Source of the DNA: an uncultured Alphaproteobacteria bacterium
GTDB lineage: Bacteria > Pseudomonadota > Alphaproteobacteria > Puniceispirillales > Puniceispirillaceae
DNA length: 29,476 bases
NCBI GenBank assembly: GCA_937924895.1
Contig: CALEYP010000028.1
Span: forward strand, 1-29,476
Direction: 5' to 3'
Every line of letters starts with the position of its first letter. The first letter of the stretch is position 1. Positions 7,759 through 17,359 of the stretch are shown one piece after another. The notes under the pieces are model-generated. The model was not told where the DNA came from. It made no database searches and saw nothing but the letters and a program-made list of their open reading frames with translations. The position numbers and the translations under genes were made by a program.

Positions 7759-9111
7759 ATGAAAAAATTAGGCGTCACGCTGTTAACATCATTATTATTT
7801 GCAGGGCCAGTTGCGGCAGATACGCTAGAAGAAGCGTTGTTGGCTGGTATGCAAAACTCAGATAGTCTAATGGCTGCTCAGCAGGGATTTCTCTCAGCAA
7901 AGCAGGCTGTAGCGCTCGCGACATCTGGTAATGATATGACAGGGACGCTAACGGTAAAGGGCGCCCATACCGAAAGTGACAAGAAATCAACATCTGGCGG
8001 TTTCGCGTCGTCTAATTCCTATTCAGCCTCAGTTGGTGTCTCAAAACGCATTTTTGATTCAGGGGAAGCTGAGGCGCGCTTGGCGTCTGCTAACTATAAT
8101 TTAACAACACAACGCGCAACTTATCGTGCACAAGAACAGCGCGTGATGTTGTCTGTGATTGAAGCTTATTTGAACCTGTTGACAGCGCGTGAGGCATTAG
8201 CGCTGCAACAGGAAAATGTCGCACGCCTGACAGCGCAGACAGACGCAACACGTATCCGTCTTGATGCCGGAACAACAACGGCAACGCGTCTAGCTGAAGC
8301 AGAAGCCCGCTTGGCGCGTGCGAAGTCTAATTTGATTGGGGCTGAGACTGCTGAAGAAACAGCATTTGAAACCTATCAATCTCTCACAAATTTATCGGCT
8401 GATACGCTATCGCTGCCAGCTGCGCCGAAAAACCTACCGCAAGGCTTGGGTGAGGCAGAAGATCAAGCATTAGCTAATCACCCTGATATTCAGTCAGCCA
8501 CAGCAAATTTACGGGCCGCGCGTTCTGATTTTGATGTGTTGGCGCGCCAGGTACTGCCAAAAGTAAATTTCTCGCTCAGTGCCACAGATAGCGAAGCAAC
8601 AGGCACAATGCAGGATAAGCTTGATGTGAAGGCAGAGGTTGTTTTGACAACGCCTTTCCTTGTGACAAATGGCTCTCGTGCGAGAGGGAAACAACAATCA
8701 GCAACGATTGAAAGAGCGAAATACTCGCTTGCGGATACAACACGTCAAGTGGCTCTCAATGCACGGTCAAGCTGGCGGTCATTGCGTTCGGCCATCGCGC
8801 AAAGACAAGCCGTTGTGACTGAATTAAATGCGGCTGAATTAGTGGCAGAAGGCATTCGCACAGAAGTAGAGTTTGGTCAAAAAATCTTTTTAGATCAATT
8901 GGATGCAGAGCAAAGCGTAAGTGATGCAAAAGTGCGGTTGGTACAAGCTGATGAAGCCATCATGCTCAATCGTTATCGCTTATTGGCAGCCTTGGGGCAG
9001 CTTGACGCCGAAGCGATTGGCATGTCCGGTCAGATTGTTGAATTAGACGATTTGGAAGACCCGGCTGATGTCTTTACACGGCTTCTGCCTGTTGCAGATT
9101 TACCGGAATAA
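7759..9111 (+). CDS. tolC: TolC family outer membrane efflux protein
   Basis: A 450-residue outer-membrane channel component of type I secretion and tripartite efflux. A signal peptide is evident (MKKLGVTLLTSLLFAGPVAA, cleaved before DTLEEAL). The mature part has the two long alpha-helical repeats of OEP proteins, with SKRIFDSGEAEARL, VIEAYLNLLTAREAL and the second-repeat NARSSWRSLRSAIAQRQAV, VEFGQKIFLDQLDAEQSV and VRLVQADEAIMLNRYRLLAALGQL. An in-frame ATG at 7684-7689 would place 24 extra residues before the signal peptide, so I chose the ATG at 7759, preceded by an AGGG site. No adaptor or ABC exporter gene is adjacent; the channel probably serves several systems. Confidence 0.93.
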   Translation: MKKLGVTLLTSLLFAGPVAADTLEEALLAGMQNSDSLMAAQQGFLSAKQAVALATSGNDMTGTLTVKGAHTESDKKSTSGGFASSNSYSASVGVSKRIFDSGEAEARLASANYNLTTQRATYRAQEQRVMLSVIEAYLNLLTAREALALQQENVARLTAQTDATRIRLDAGTTTATRLAEAEARLARAKSNLIGAETAEETAFETYQSLTNLSADTLSLPAAPKNLPQGLGEAEDQALANHPDIQSATANLRAARSDFDVLARQVLPKVNFSLSATDSEATGTMQDKLDVKAEVVLTTPFLVTNGSRARGKQQSATIERAKYSLADTTRQVALNARSSWRSLRSAIAQRQAVVTELNAAELVAEGIRTEVEFGQKIFLDQLDAEQSVSDAKVRLVQADEAIMLNRYRLLAALGQLDAEAIGMSGQIVELDDLEDPADVFTRLLPVADLPE

Positions 9112-9131
9112 TCGGGGGTAAGTGAGGGGGC

Positions 9132-10277
9132 ATGTCACGCGAAAGAGATAAACAAGTTGATGAGGCGCTAGCCGCTATTCGTAAGCTTGTTGAAGGCGAG
9201 GATAAGCCTACCTCTTATGCAGACCAAGATGATGGTATCGTCACGCTTGATAAGGTGGTGTGGCGAAACCCCGCAAAAGATAAAGAGCCTTTTGATGAGC
9301 CAGCGTCAGCAGATGTACCGGCTATCCTAATGCCTGAAGATGCAATTCATCAAAAGTCAGATAATGCGCAAACAGCTGATAGCGATTCTGATGCCAAGCC
9401 AGCTTTGAAATTAGATACAGGGGCAGAGCCGCAACCAACGAAACGGCCTTTGGCAAGTTCTGGTAGTATAAGCCCGCATGACATCGCCCTCATCACCGAG
9501 TTGAAAACGCCTATTGCGCGGAAGGGTGATGCTCTTTTTGGGCAAGATACAACAGCGATGGCCGAGGATGCGCCAGCATGGCCGGCCCCATTGCCGCAGC
9601 CTTCGCAAGAGACACCAGCTGCGCCAACGATAGAGACTGCGCCCTCAGCGCCAGCTACTGAGCCTACATTTGAACGAGTGCCAGCCGCTAAAGAGGAGCC
9701 AGAGCTAGTCGCGACCCCGCCAAATGAGCCCGTATCACTTACGAATATTGTTGATAAAAACCCATTTGCGGTTCCTGAGCGAGATGAACCATCGCTTGAA
9801 ATACCTGTGACACCGCCCGTAAATAAGGTAGCGCGCGACCAAGATTTTACATTTGCGGCGTCTGAGTCATTAATGACGCCAGCTAGTTTGCTTGAATTAA
9901 GTGAGCCTTTCACACCGATTGAGCCGACACCTGTTGAGATTGCTGTCCAGCCAGAAGCGGTAGCTGACCCTGTGGCTGAAGTGCAGCGCATGTATGAGGT
10001 TGAAGAGCCAAGCCCGTCTTATGATGATGAAATGACGCCCTACAGCCAGCCAAATTTGCATGTTGTGTCTGACCAAACCTCATCTGTGCAAGAGGAGGAA
10101 GAGGAAGGGTTTTCTGGGGCCGTGCGGTCCGCGTTACGGTCTATTATCAAAGAGCAAGTATCGCACTGGCTGCATGATAATATGACTGATTTAATTGAAG
10201 ATGCGCTATCTGGTCCTACTAAGCCCTCACAGCAAGCGCCCGCTCGTAAAACAAAACCTATAAGACGTGACAAATAG
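9132..10277 (+). CDS. popZ: PopZ-like polar organizing protein (DUF2497)
   Basis: A 381-residue protein with the PopZ layout. A short N-terminal helix (RDKQVDEALAAIRKLVEGED) is followed by IVTLDKVVW, then a long disordered region rich in Pro, Glu and Ala. A conserved C-terminal helical oligomerisation domain (about 325-360) contains AVRSALRSIIKEQVSHWLHDN and ends near MTDLIEDAL. PopZ forms a polar hub that anchors the ParB-origin complex and cell-cycle regulators; activity here is inferred from layout and from the tolC-popZ-valS order seen in alphaproteobacteria. The disordered part is longer than in Caulobacter PopZ (about 177 residues in total). A GAGGGGG site precedes the ATG, 20 bases after tolC. 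Confidence 0.85.
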   Translation: MSRERDKQVDEALAAIRKLVEGEDKPTSYADQDDGIVTLDKVVWRNPAKDKEPFDEPASADVPAILMPEDAIHQKSDNAQTADSDSDAKPALKLDTGAEPQPTKRPLASSGSISPHDIALITELKTPIARKGDALFGQDTTAMAEDAPAWPAPLPQPSQETPAAPTIETAPSAPATEPTFERVPAAKEEPELVATPPNEPVSLTNIVDKNPFAVPERDEPSLEIPVTPPVNKVARDQDFTFAASESLMTPASLLELSEPFTPIEPTPVEIAVQPEAVADPVAEVQRMYEVEEPSPSYDDEMTPYSQPNLHVVSDQTSSVQEEEEEGFSGAVRSALRSIIKEQVSHWLHDNMTDLIEDALSGPTKPSQQAPARKTKPIRRDK

Positions 10278-10374
10278 TGCTAAATTGAATATCACACCGC
10301 TAGGAAATTGGGCGTTTCTAACAGGCAATCTTTCCAACATATTTTTAATTAGATGAAGATGATGGGTCATTTCC

Positions 10375-13008
10375 ATGTTGAATAAAACCTATAACCCGCA
10401 AGACATTGAGACGAAATGGTATGAAGCGAGCGAAAAAGCAGGCGCTTTTGCTTGTGATCCCTCATCAGATAAGACCCCCTATACCATTATGATGCCGCCC
10501 CCCAATGTGACAGGCTCTTTGCATATGGGGCATGCGTTAACCTTTACGCTGCAAGATGTGTTAATCCGCTATAATCGCATGACAGGGAAAGATGCGTTAT
10601 GGCAACCTGGCATGGACCATGCCGGTATCGCAACACAGATGGTGGTTGAGCGCCAATTAGCCGCCAAAGATATAAATCGTCGTGATTTGGGGCGTGAGGC
10701 GTTTGTTGAAAAAATTTGGGAATGGAAAGCTGAATCTGGCGGTATGATTGAGCATCAGCAGCGCCATCTTGGGGCATCTGCTGACTGGGAAAGAAGCCGT
10801 TTTACGATGGATGACGGCCTGTCTGAAGCCGTGCGCCGCGTCTTTGTCAAATTACATAAAGATGGGTTGATTTACCGTGATAAGCGCCTGGTTAATTGGG
10901 ACCCAAAGCTCTTAACGGCTATTTCTGATCTTGAAGTTGAGCAAAAAGAGCAAACAGGCAAAATGTGGCAACTTCATTATCCAATTGAAGGGCAGGAGGG
11001 GCGCTTCATTACCGTCGCAACAACACGGCCTGAGACAATGCTAGGTGATATGGCTGTAGCGGTTCATCCAGAGGATGAGCGTTATGCCGACTTAGTGGGA
11101 AAGCATGTGGTATTGCCCTTAGTTGGCCGCCTTATCCCTATTGTCGCAGATAGCTATTCAGATCCGGAAAAGGGAACAGGCGCTGTGAAGATTACGCCTG
11201 CCCATGATTTTAATGACTTTGAAGTTGGTAAACGTCATGATTTGGAATTGCTGAACATTTTTGATCAGCATGCTGCCTTGAATGAAAATGTACCTGAGGC
11301 TTATCAGGGGCTTGATCGGTTTGTTGCCCGTGAGAAAATCCTAGCGGATATGGAAGCGCTTGGACTATTGGGTGAGATCACCGACAATCAAATGACCGTG
11401 CCGCACGGCGATAGATCTGGTGTGGTGATTGAGCCATGGCTTATGGATCAATGGTATGTTGATGCTGCCCAGCTCGCGATCCCGGCGATTAAAGCGGTGG
11501 AAGAGGGGCGCACGCGCTTTGTGCCTGAGAGATGGTCCAAGACTTATTTTGAATGGATGCGTAATATCCAACCATGGTGCGTGTCACGTCAATTATGGTG
11601 GGGACATCGTATCCCCGCATGGTATGGCCCAGATGGTACACCATTTATTGAACTTGATGAAGCCACCGCGCAAGAAGCAGCAAATGCTCATTATGGTAAG
11701 CCTGTTAGCCTTGTGCAAGATGAAGATGTTTTAGACACGTGGTTTTCAAGCGCCCTATGGCCTTTCTCAACGATTGGCTGGCCTGAAGATACCGCTGAGC
11801 TCAAGCGCTATTATCCCGGTGATGTGCTCGTCACAGGCTTTGATATTATCTTTTTCTGGGTCGCCCGTATGATGATGATGTCGATGCATTTCATGGATGG
11901 CGAGGTGCCATTCAAGGATGTTTATATTCATGCGCTTGTTCGTGATGAAAAAGCCCAGAAAAAGTAAAAATCAAAAGGGAACGTGGTCGATCCCCTTGAT
12001 TTGACGGCGCAATATGGCGCATATGCGTTGCGCTTTACGCTTACGGCGATGGCGGCACAGGGGCGTGACTTAAAATTATCGATTAGTCGCATCGAATCCT
12101 ATCGCAATTTTGCGACCAAGATTTGGAACGCAGCTCGTTTCTTGGAATTTAACGAATTGTCAGGCACGACTGATGCTGGTTTTGATATGGCCTCAGCAAG
12201 TCTGCCGGTGAACCGGTGGATTATCTCCAAATTAGGCGAGGCGAGTGAACAAGTCTCTGCGGCTTTGGAAGCCTATCGGTTTAATGAGGCAGCAGACGCA
12301 ATTTACCAGTTTATCTGGAATAGTTATTGCGATTGGTATTTGGAATTCATCAAACCTGTTCTTAAAGAGTCAGAGGAAACGCGCCAAACAGCTGTAGCGG
12401 TACTGCGTGCCGCACTTCATATCTTGCATCCTATGATGCCGTTTATCACTGAAGAGCTGAATGAAAAGATTTTTGGTGCTGATGAGATGTTGATTACATC
12501 TGCTTGGCCAGCCATTCCAAAGCATGATGATGATAGCCAGATTGATTTTGTCATTGATGTCATTACAGAGATCCGCACTATGCGGGCAGAGATGAATGTG
12601 CCGCTATCAGCGAAGCCAGAGCTGTTAATCCGTGGGGCAAATGCTGCACAACAAGCGGTGCTCTCGGATATGGATAGTTCGGTTCAAAAATTGGGGCGAC
12701 TCTCATCTGTTGTGATGCAGCAGGATGATATGCCAAAGCAATCAGCGCGCTCATCACTAGGTGCAGTTGATATTGCCCTGCCATTGGCCGGTATCCTTGA
12801 TTTTGAAGCTGAAGAAGCCAGATTGCGTAAAGAGATCAAAGCAACAGAGGCTGAGATTGACAAAATTGCCCGTAAATTAGGGAATGAAGGGTTCATCGCC
12901 AAAGCACCTGAGGCAGTGGTGGAGGAAAATAAGCGACGCTTGGCAGAAGAACAAGCACGGGCAGATGGTCTGACAAAAGCGCTATCTCGCCTGCAATCTG
13001 ACGGGTAA
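10375..13008 (+). pseudogene. valS: Valyl-tRNA synthetase with an in-frame TAA in the KMSKS motif
   Basis: Charges tRNA-Val and edits mischarged threonine. The whole reading frame (877 codons) is colinear with bacterial ValRS: PPPNVTGSLHMGH (HIGH motif, 50-53), the CP1 editing region with TTRPETMLGD, WCVSRQLWWGHRIPAWY, DVLDTWFSSALWPFS, the anticodon-binding domain and the C-terminal coiled coil (EARLRKEIKATEAEIDKIAR). At codon 531 (11965-11967) there is a TAA in the same frame. The text reads K-K-stop-K-S-K-G-N where K-M-S-K-S-K-G-N is expected, and the preceding EKGQ reads EKAQ. As written, translation gives a 530-residue N-terminal part. A GTG at 11983, behind AAAAGGGA, could start a separate 341-residue C-terminal part. 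This may be an assembly error, a dead copy or recoding; the gene family is certain. Confidence 0.92.
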
Positions 13009-13103
13009 ATGTTGCTTTTTTTGATGACAGATAGTCTGAACCCAGTAGAGTAAAAAGAGTTGTGTATTCGGGGCAGGAGCCTCAACAGGGAATGGATAAG
13101 TAA

Positions 13104-14822
13104 ATGAAAAAATTTGATAAATCTAATTTACCAAGCCGCCATGTATCAGTTGGCGCAAAATCAGCACCGCATCGCGCATTTTATTATGCGATGGGTATGA
13201 CCGAAGAAGAAATTGCACAGCCGCTTGTTGGTGTTGTGTCAACTTGGAACGAAGCGGCCCCCTGTAACATTGCTTTGGCACGTCAGGCACAGGCTGCCAA
13301 GCGCGGCGTGCGTGATTTCGACGGTACACCACGTGAGTTCACAACCATTACGGTGACAGATGGTATTGCAATGGGCCATGAGGGGATGAAATCATCTCTT
13401 GTTAGCCGTGAAGTTATCGCTGACTCTATTGAGCTTACCGTACGTGGCCATTGCTATGACGCGATTGTTGGCTTGGCCGGCTGTGATAAATCACTTCCAG
13501 GTGTGATGATGTCAATGGCGCGTTTGAATGTGCCATCCGTCTTTATGTATGGTGGTTCAATTTTGCCAGGCCGTTTCAAAGATAAAGATGTGACTGTGCA
13601 GGACGTGTTTGAAGCAGTTGGTGCACACCAAGCTGGCAACATGTCAGATGAAGATTTGCATGAATTAGAATGTGTCGCATGCCCATCTGCTGGCTCATGT
13701 GGTGGCCAATTCACAGCCAATACAATGGCTTGTGTATCAGAAGCGATTGGCTTGGCGCTGCCAGGTTCAGCTGGGGCACCAGCCCCTTATGAGACACGTG
13801 ATGAATATGCTTATCATTCTGGACGTATGGTTATGGAATTGATTGAGCGTAACTTGCGTCCGCGCGATATACTAACGCGCAAAGCCTTTGAAAATGCTGC
13901 TACGGTTGTTGCTGCGACAGGCGGCTCAACTAATGCTGCACTTCACCTACCAGCGCTCGCGGCCGAAGTTGGCATTAAGTTTGATCTGCATGATGTGGCA
14001 GATATTTTCAAGCGCACACCGTACATTGCTGACTTGAAGCCAGGCGGTAAGTTCGTAGCACGTGATATGTATGAAATTGGCGGCGTGCCTGTTTTGATGA
14101 AGGCGTTGCTTGATGGCGGGTATCTGCATGGTGATTGTATCACTGTAACAGGTAAGACACAGGCGGAAAATCTGGCAGATGTTACCTTCCCAGAAGATCA
14201 AAAAGTGGTTTATCCGACAACCAATCCATTATCACCAACAGGCGGCGTTGTGGGCTTGCGTGGTAACCTTGCCCCTGAAGGTGCGATTGTAAAAGTCGCA
14301 GGTATGAAGAACCTAAGCTTTACAGGGCCAGCTCGTTGTTTTGATTGTGAAGAAGATGCCTTTGCCGCTGTACAAGAGCGTAGCTACAAAGAAGGTGAAG
14401 TTCTGGTTATCCGTTATGAAGGGCCAAAAGGCGGCCCAGGCATGCGTGAAATGCTTGCCACAACAGCCGCGCTATATGGGCAGGGTGTTGGCGACAAAGT
14501 TGCCCTTATCACAGATGGTCGCTTCTCAGGTGCCACACGTGGCTTCTGTATTGGCCATGTCGGGCCAGAAGCCGCAGTGGGCGGTCCCATTGGGCTCTTG
14601 CAAGATGGCGACATGATTACCATTGACGCTACAACAGGTGACATTTCTGTTGATTTGTCAGATGAAGAGTTGGCAAAGCGCAAAGCTGCATGGCAGCCGC
14701 GTGAAACCAATTATAATTCTGGTACAATCTGGAAGTATGCACAAACAGTGGGATCTGCTGAAACAGGGGCAACGACACACCCTGGTGCCAATGCGGAAAC
14801 ACATGTCTTTGCTGACCTGTAA
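13104..14822 (+). CDS. ilvD: Dihydroxy-acid dehydratase
   Basis: Dehydrates 2,3-dihydroxy-isovalerate and 2,3-dihydroxy-3-methylvalerate in valine, leucine and isoleucine synthesis. The 572 residues are normal for the IlvD class. Signatures are intact: NEAAPCNIAL, VGLAGCDKSLPG (cluster Cys), ECVACPSAGSCGGQFTANTM (second cluster Cys) and TDGRFSGATRGFCIGHV. The Fe-S ligands appear complete. The ATG at 13104 follows a weak GGATAAG-type site. The gene sits between valS and a strong terminator at 14838-14866. No attenuator peptide is visible in the 95 bases upstream, though the link to valS through valine metabolism is suggestive. Confidence 0.97.
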   Translation: MKKFDKSNLPSRHVSVGAKSAPHRAFYYAMGMTEEEIAQPLVGVVSTWNEAAPCNIALARQAQAAKRGVRDFDGTPREFTTITVTDGIAMGHEGMKSSLVSREVIADSIELTVRGHCYDAIVGLAGCDKSLPGVMMSMARLNVPSVFMYGGSILPGRFKDKDVTVQDVFEAVGAHQAGNMSDEDLHELECVACPSAGSCGGQFTANTMACVSEAIGLALPGSAGAPAPYETRDEYAYHSGRMVMELIERNLRPRDILTRKAFENAATVVAATGGSTNAALHLPALAAEVGIKFDLHDVADIFKRTPYIADLKPGGKFVARDMYEIGGVPVLMKALLDGGYLHGDCITVTGKTQAENLADVTFPEDQKVVYPTTNPLSPTGGVVGLRGNLAPEGAIVKVAGMKNLSFTGPARCFDCEEDAFAAVQERSYKEGEVLVIRYEGPKGGPGMREMLATTAALYGQGVGDKVALITDGRFSGATRGFCIGHVGPEAAVGGPIGLLQDGDMITIDATTGDISVDLSDEELAKRKAAWQPRETNYNSGTIWKYAQTVGSAETGATTHPGANAETHVFADL

Positions 14823-14837
14823 ACCCATCAAAAGTTA

Positions 14838-14866
14838 AAAAAAGGGGCGCTACGGCGCCCTTTTTT
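14838..14866. terminator. Bidirectional rho-independent terminator between ilvD and xthA
   Basis: A perfect 6-base-pair GC stem (GGGCGC at 14845-14850, GCGCCC at 14855-14860) closes a TACG tetraloop of the very stable cUACGg type. It is flanked by an A-run before and six T after, so it can end transcription of both convergent genes. Confidence 0.9.
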
Positions 14867-14891
14867 CATGCCTGATGAGTGGCAGCTATTA

Positions 14892-15665
14892 TCAGGACAA
14901 ATCCAAGTCACACCAGACCGGTGTATGGTCTGAGGCACGCTCTAACCCACGCGGTCCTTTATCAATGCCGGCATTGGTTAGTAAATTGGCAGCCTCAGGT
15001 GATAGCAGCAAATGATCAATGCGGATGCCATTATTTTTTTGCCAAGCGCCACGCTGATAGTCCCAGAAACTATAACGAGCGCCTTCGGGATGGATGGCAC
15101 GAAAGGCATCTGTATAGCCTTTATGAAGCAATGCAAAAAAGCGACTGCGGCTCTCTTCATGATAGAGGGCATCACCCACCCATTCTGCTTCATCATAACA
15201 ATCAATGGCTTGTGGGATGACATTATAATCACCACCAAGAACAACAGGTTTTTCAGATGCGAGTAAGGTGTCAGCCAGCGCATCAAGCCGATCCATCCAG
15301 GCTAATTTATAGTCAAATTTTGGGCCAGGGCAGGGGTTACCATTGGGCAAATAGAGCGACGCCACATGCACGCCCTCTATGTCTGCTTGAATAAAGCGTG
15401 CTTGTTCATCACTGTCATCACCAGCAAGGCGCATCTCACAATTTGTGATGGGATGGCGTGATAAAATCGCCACGCCATTATAGGTTTTCTGCCCGTGATT
15501 AGCGACATGCCAGCCAATTTCTTGAAAGGCATCATGAGGAAAGGCGTCATCCATCATTTTCAGTTCTTGTAGCAAAAGCACATCTGTGTGACCTGCTTTG
15601 CAATAATCAACCACATGCCCAAGCCGTGCCTTGATTGAATTGACGTTCCAGCTTGCGATGCGCAT
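14892..15665 (-). CDS. xthA: Exodeoxyribonuclease III
   Basis: Base-excision-repair AP endonuclease and 3'-5' exonuclease of the EEP (exo-endo-phosphatase) family; 257 residues, normal size. Visible motifs are SWNVNSIKARL, LLLQELK (metal-binding Glu), YNGVAILSR, ASLYLPNG, GGDYNVIP (catalytic Asp/Asn), YSFWDY, IRIDHLLLSP and ERASDHTPVWCDL (catalytic His). Start ATG at 15663-15665, with AGGA about eight bases upstream. It follows erpA on the same strand after 27 bases, an order common in alphaproteobacteria, and ends against the terminator shared with ilvD. Confidence 0.96.
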   Translation of the reverse strand: MRIASWNVNSIKARLGHVVDYCKAGHTDVLLLQELKMMDDAFPHDAFQEIGWHVANHGQKTYNGVAILSRHPITNCEMRLAGDDSDEQARFIQADIEGVHVASLYLPNGNPCPGPKFDYKLAWMDRLDALADTLLASEKPVVLGGDYNVIPQAIDCYDEAEWVGDALYHEESRSRFFALLHKGYTDAFRAIHPEGARYSFWDYQRGAWQKNNGIRIDHLLLSPEAANLLTNAGIDKGPRGLERASDHTPVWCDLDLS

Positions 15666-15692
15666 GACGAAATCCTGAATGATTGTAAAGGG

Positions 15693-16016
15693 TTAGACAG
15701 AAAAAGATGTGCCGCAACCACAAGAGGCTGTGGCATTTGGATTCTCTACTTTAAAATAAGAGCCAAGCAATTCTTCAACATAATCAAGCTGTGCGCCTTC
15801 GAGAAATCCCAGTGACATATCATCCACTAATACAGTGATGCCATGCGCTTCAAAATCAATATCTTCCTCGGCCTTATCATGGTCAAAATCAAAGACATAT
15901 TGAAAACCAGAACAGCCACCACCATCAACGCGCACACGAAAATATGGGGCGTTTTCGGTACCTTGCAATTCGGCAATGCGATTGGCAGCAGCTTCGGTGA
16001 TGGAAAATTGGTTCAT
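15693..16016 (-). CDS. erpA: Iron-sulfur cluster insertion protein ErpA
   Basis: A-type carrier of 107 residues that delivers Fe-S clusters to apoproteins. The three cluster-binding cysteines are present, in GGGCSGFQY and in the C-terminal SCGCGTSFSV. The N-terminal ITEAAANRIAEL is typical of the HesB/IscA fold. The start ATG (16014-16016) has an AGAAGGT site upstream. It is divergent from dgt across 163 bases and probably co-transcribed with xthA. No IscR-like binding site is obvious to me in the gap. Confidence 0.95.
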   Translation of the reverse strand: MNQFSITEAAANRIAELQGTENAPYFRVRVDGGGCSGFQYVFDFDHDKAEEDIDFEAHGITVLVDDMSLGFLEGAQLDYVEELLGSYFKVENPNATASCGCGTSFSV

Positions 16017-16179
16017 ATCCTGATGACCTTCTTTCTTAACGTGCTCTTAATATGGGCTGTAAGCTGTGAAAGATCAAGATACAGACCCTGGTGCGACAGC
16101 CATTTCCCACTTATCCAAACTCTTGCTCTTAGTCGCGGATTTCTATAGGTTATAACGCATCAGACACAGTGAAAGTTAG

Positions 16180-17358
16180 ATGGTTATGACAGCGCCAAAT
16201 ACAGAGCCAGTCGCGCGATTTGCTAGCCATGCCTCACAGTCAAAAGGCCGGCTAATTTCTGAGCCATCTGGTACATCAACACGCACCCTTTATCAACGCG
16301 ACCGTGACAGAATAATTCATTCAGTCGCGTTTCGGCGGCTGAAACATAAAACACAAGTGTTTGTGTATCATGAGGGGGATTATTTCCGGACACGTTTAAC
16401 ACATTCGCTAGAAGTGGCGCAGATTGCCCGCTCATGCGCACGCGCCTTAGGTCTGAATGAAGATTTAAGTGAAGCTGTTGCGCTGGCGCATGATCTGGGT
16501 CATACGCCGTTCGGTCATGCAGGCGAGGATGCGTTAAATGACGTGATGACCCTCGCAGGTGGCTTTGACCATAATGAGCAAACTGTCCGGATTGTTACGA
16601 AACTAGAAGAACGTTATGCGGCCTTTGATGGCTTAAACCTCAGCTGGGAAGCATTAGAAGGCGTCATTAAGCATAATGGGCCCGTGACCGGAGCGCTGCG
16701 CCCAACAATTGCAGAGGTTAATGAGGTGGCTGGATTTGATCTCTCCTCCTATGCCTCAGCTGAAGCGCAAATTGCGAATTTATCAGACGATATCGCTTAT
16801 TTGTCACATGATATTGATGATGGGTTACGGGCAGGGCTGTTAGAACTCGGCGCTCTTTATGATTTGCCTGTGATTGGCCCAATTTTACGCCAGTTGCAAA
16901 CGGACTGGCCAGATTTGGCAATGGGGCGCCTTACCCATGAGCTAACCAGACAGCTTATCTCTCATTTTGTAGAGGATTTGTTAGCAACGTCTCGCATTAA
17001 TTTACGTGATGTAGCGCCGCAATCAGCTGATGATGTGCGGCAGGCGGGGCAGGCACTGATTGCTTTTTCAGAGACAGCGTCGCAGGATTTGGCGAGTATT
17101 AAATCTTATTTGTTTACCCATATGTGGCGGCATTACAAAGTCAATCGCATGACAAGTAAGGCGCGCCGTACGGTAAAATCTCTATTTACCATTTTTATGG
17201 ATGAGCCGAATTTATTGCCGCCTGATTGGCAAGAGAAATGCCAGTCTGATGAGGCGCAAAAAGCGCGCATCATTGGCGACTATGTGGCTTCCATGACTGA
17301 CCGCTATGCGTTATTAGAGTATGAACGCCTTTTTGATTTGGGACCTATCTTATCGTAA
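16180..17358 (+). CDS. dgt: Deoxyguanosinetriphosphate triphosphohydrolase-like protein
   Basis: An HD-domain enzyme that splits dNTPs (classically dGTP) into deoxynucleoside and triphosphate, helping to set nucleotide pools. The 392 residues match the type 2 dNTPase subfamily. Metal-binding motifs are intact: TRLTHSLEVAQIAR (first His), ALAHDLGHTPFGHAGE (HD) and FDHNEQTVRI. The C-terminal MWRHYKVNRMTSKARR stretch is also conserved. ATG at 16180 and ATG at 16186 are both possible starts; neither has a strong ribosome-binding site. It is one base away from argS, so the two are probably translated as an operon. Confidence 0.94.
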   Translation: MVMTAPNTEPVARFASHASQSKGRLISEPSGTSTRTLYQRDRDRIIHSVAFRRLKHKTQVFVYHEGDYFRTRLTHSLEVAQIARSCARALGLNEDLSEAVALAHDLGHTPFGHAGEDALNDVMTLAGGFDHNEQTVRIVTKLEERYAAFDGLNLSWEALEGVIKHNGPVTGALRPTIAEVNEVAGFDLSSYASAEAQIANLSDDIAYLSHDIDDGLRAGLLELGALYDLPVIGPILRQLQTDWPDLAMGRLTHELTRQLISHFVEDLLATSRINLRDVAPQSADDVRQAGQALIAFSETASQDLASIKSYLFTHMWRHYKVNRMTSKARRTVKSLFTIFMDEPNLLPPDWQEKCQSDEAQKARIIGDYVASMTDRYALLEYERLFDLGPILS

Positions 17359-17359
17359 C

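Noticed and set aside
9350..9991. Long minus-strand open frame (213 codons) inside popZ
   Set aside because: It is a low-complexity shadow of the Pro/Ala/Glu-rich region on the other strand; no domain and no ribosome-binding site.
11959..11976. Programmed frameshifting on the A-runs of valS
   Set aside because: The upstream and downstream parts are already in the same frame, so a single shift would break the protein; two opposite shifts would be needed and still would not restore the Met of KMSKS.
12684..13085. Minus-strand open frame over the end of valS
   Set aside because: Shadow of the coiled-coil coding region; composition follows the other strand.
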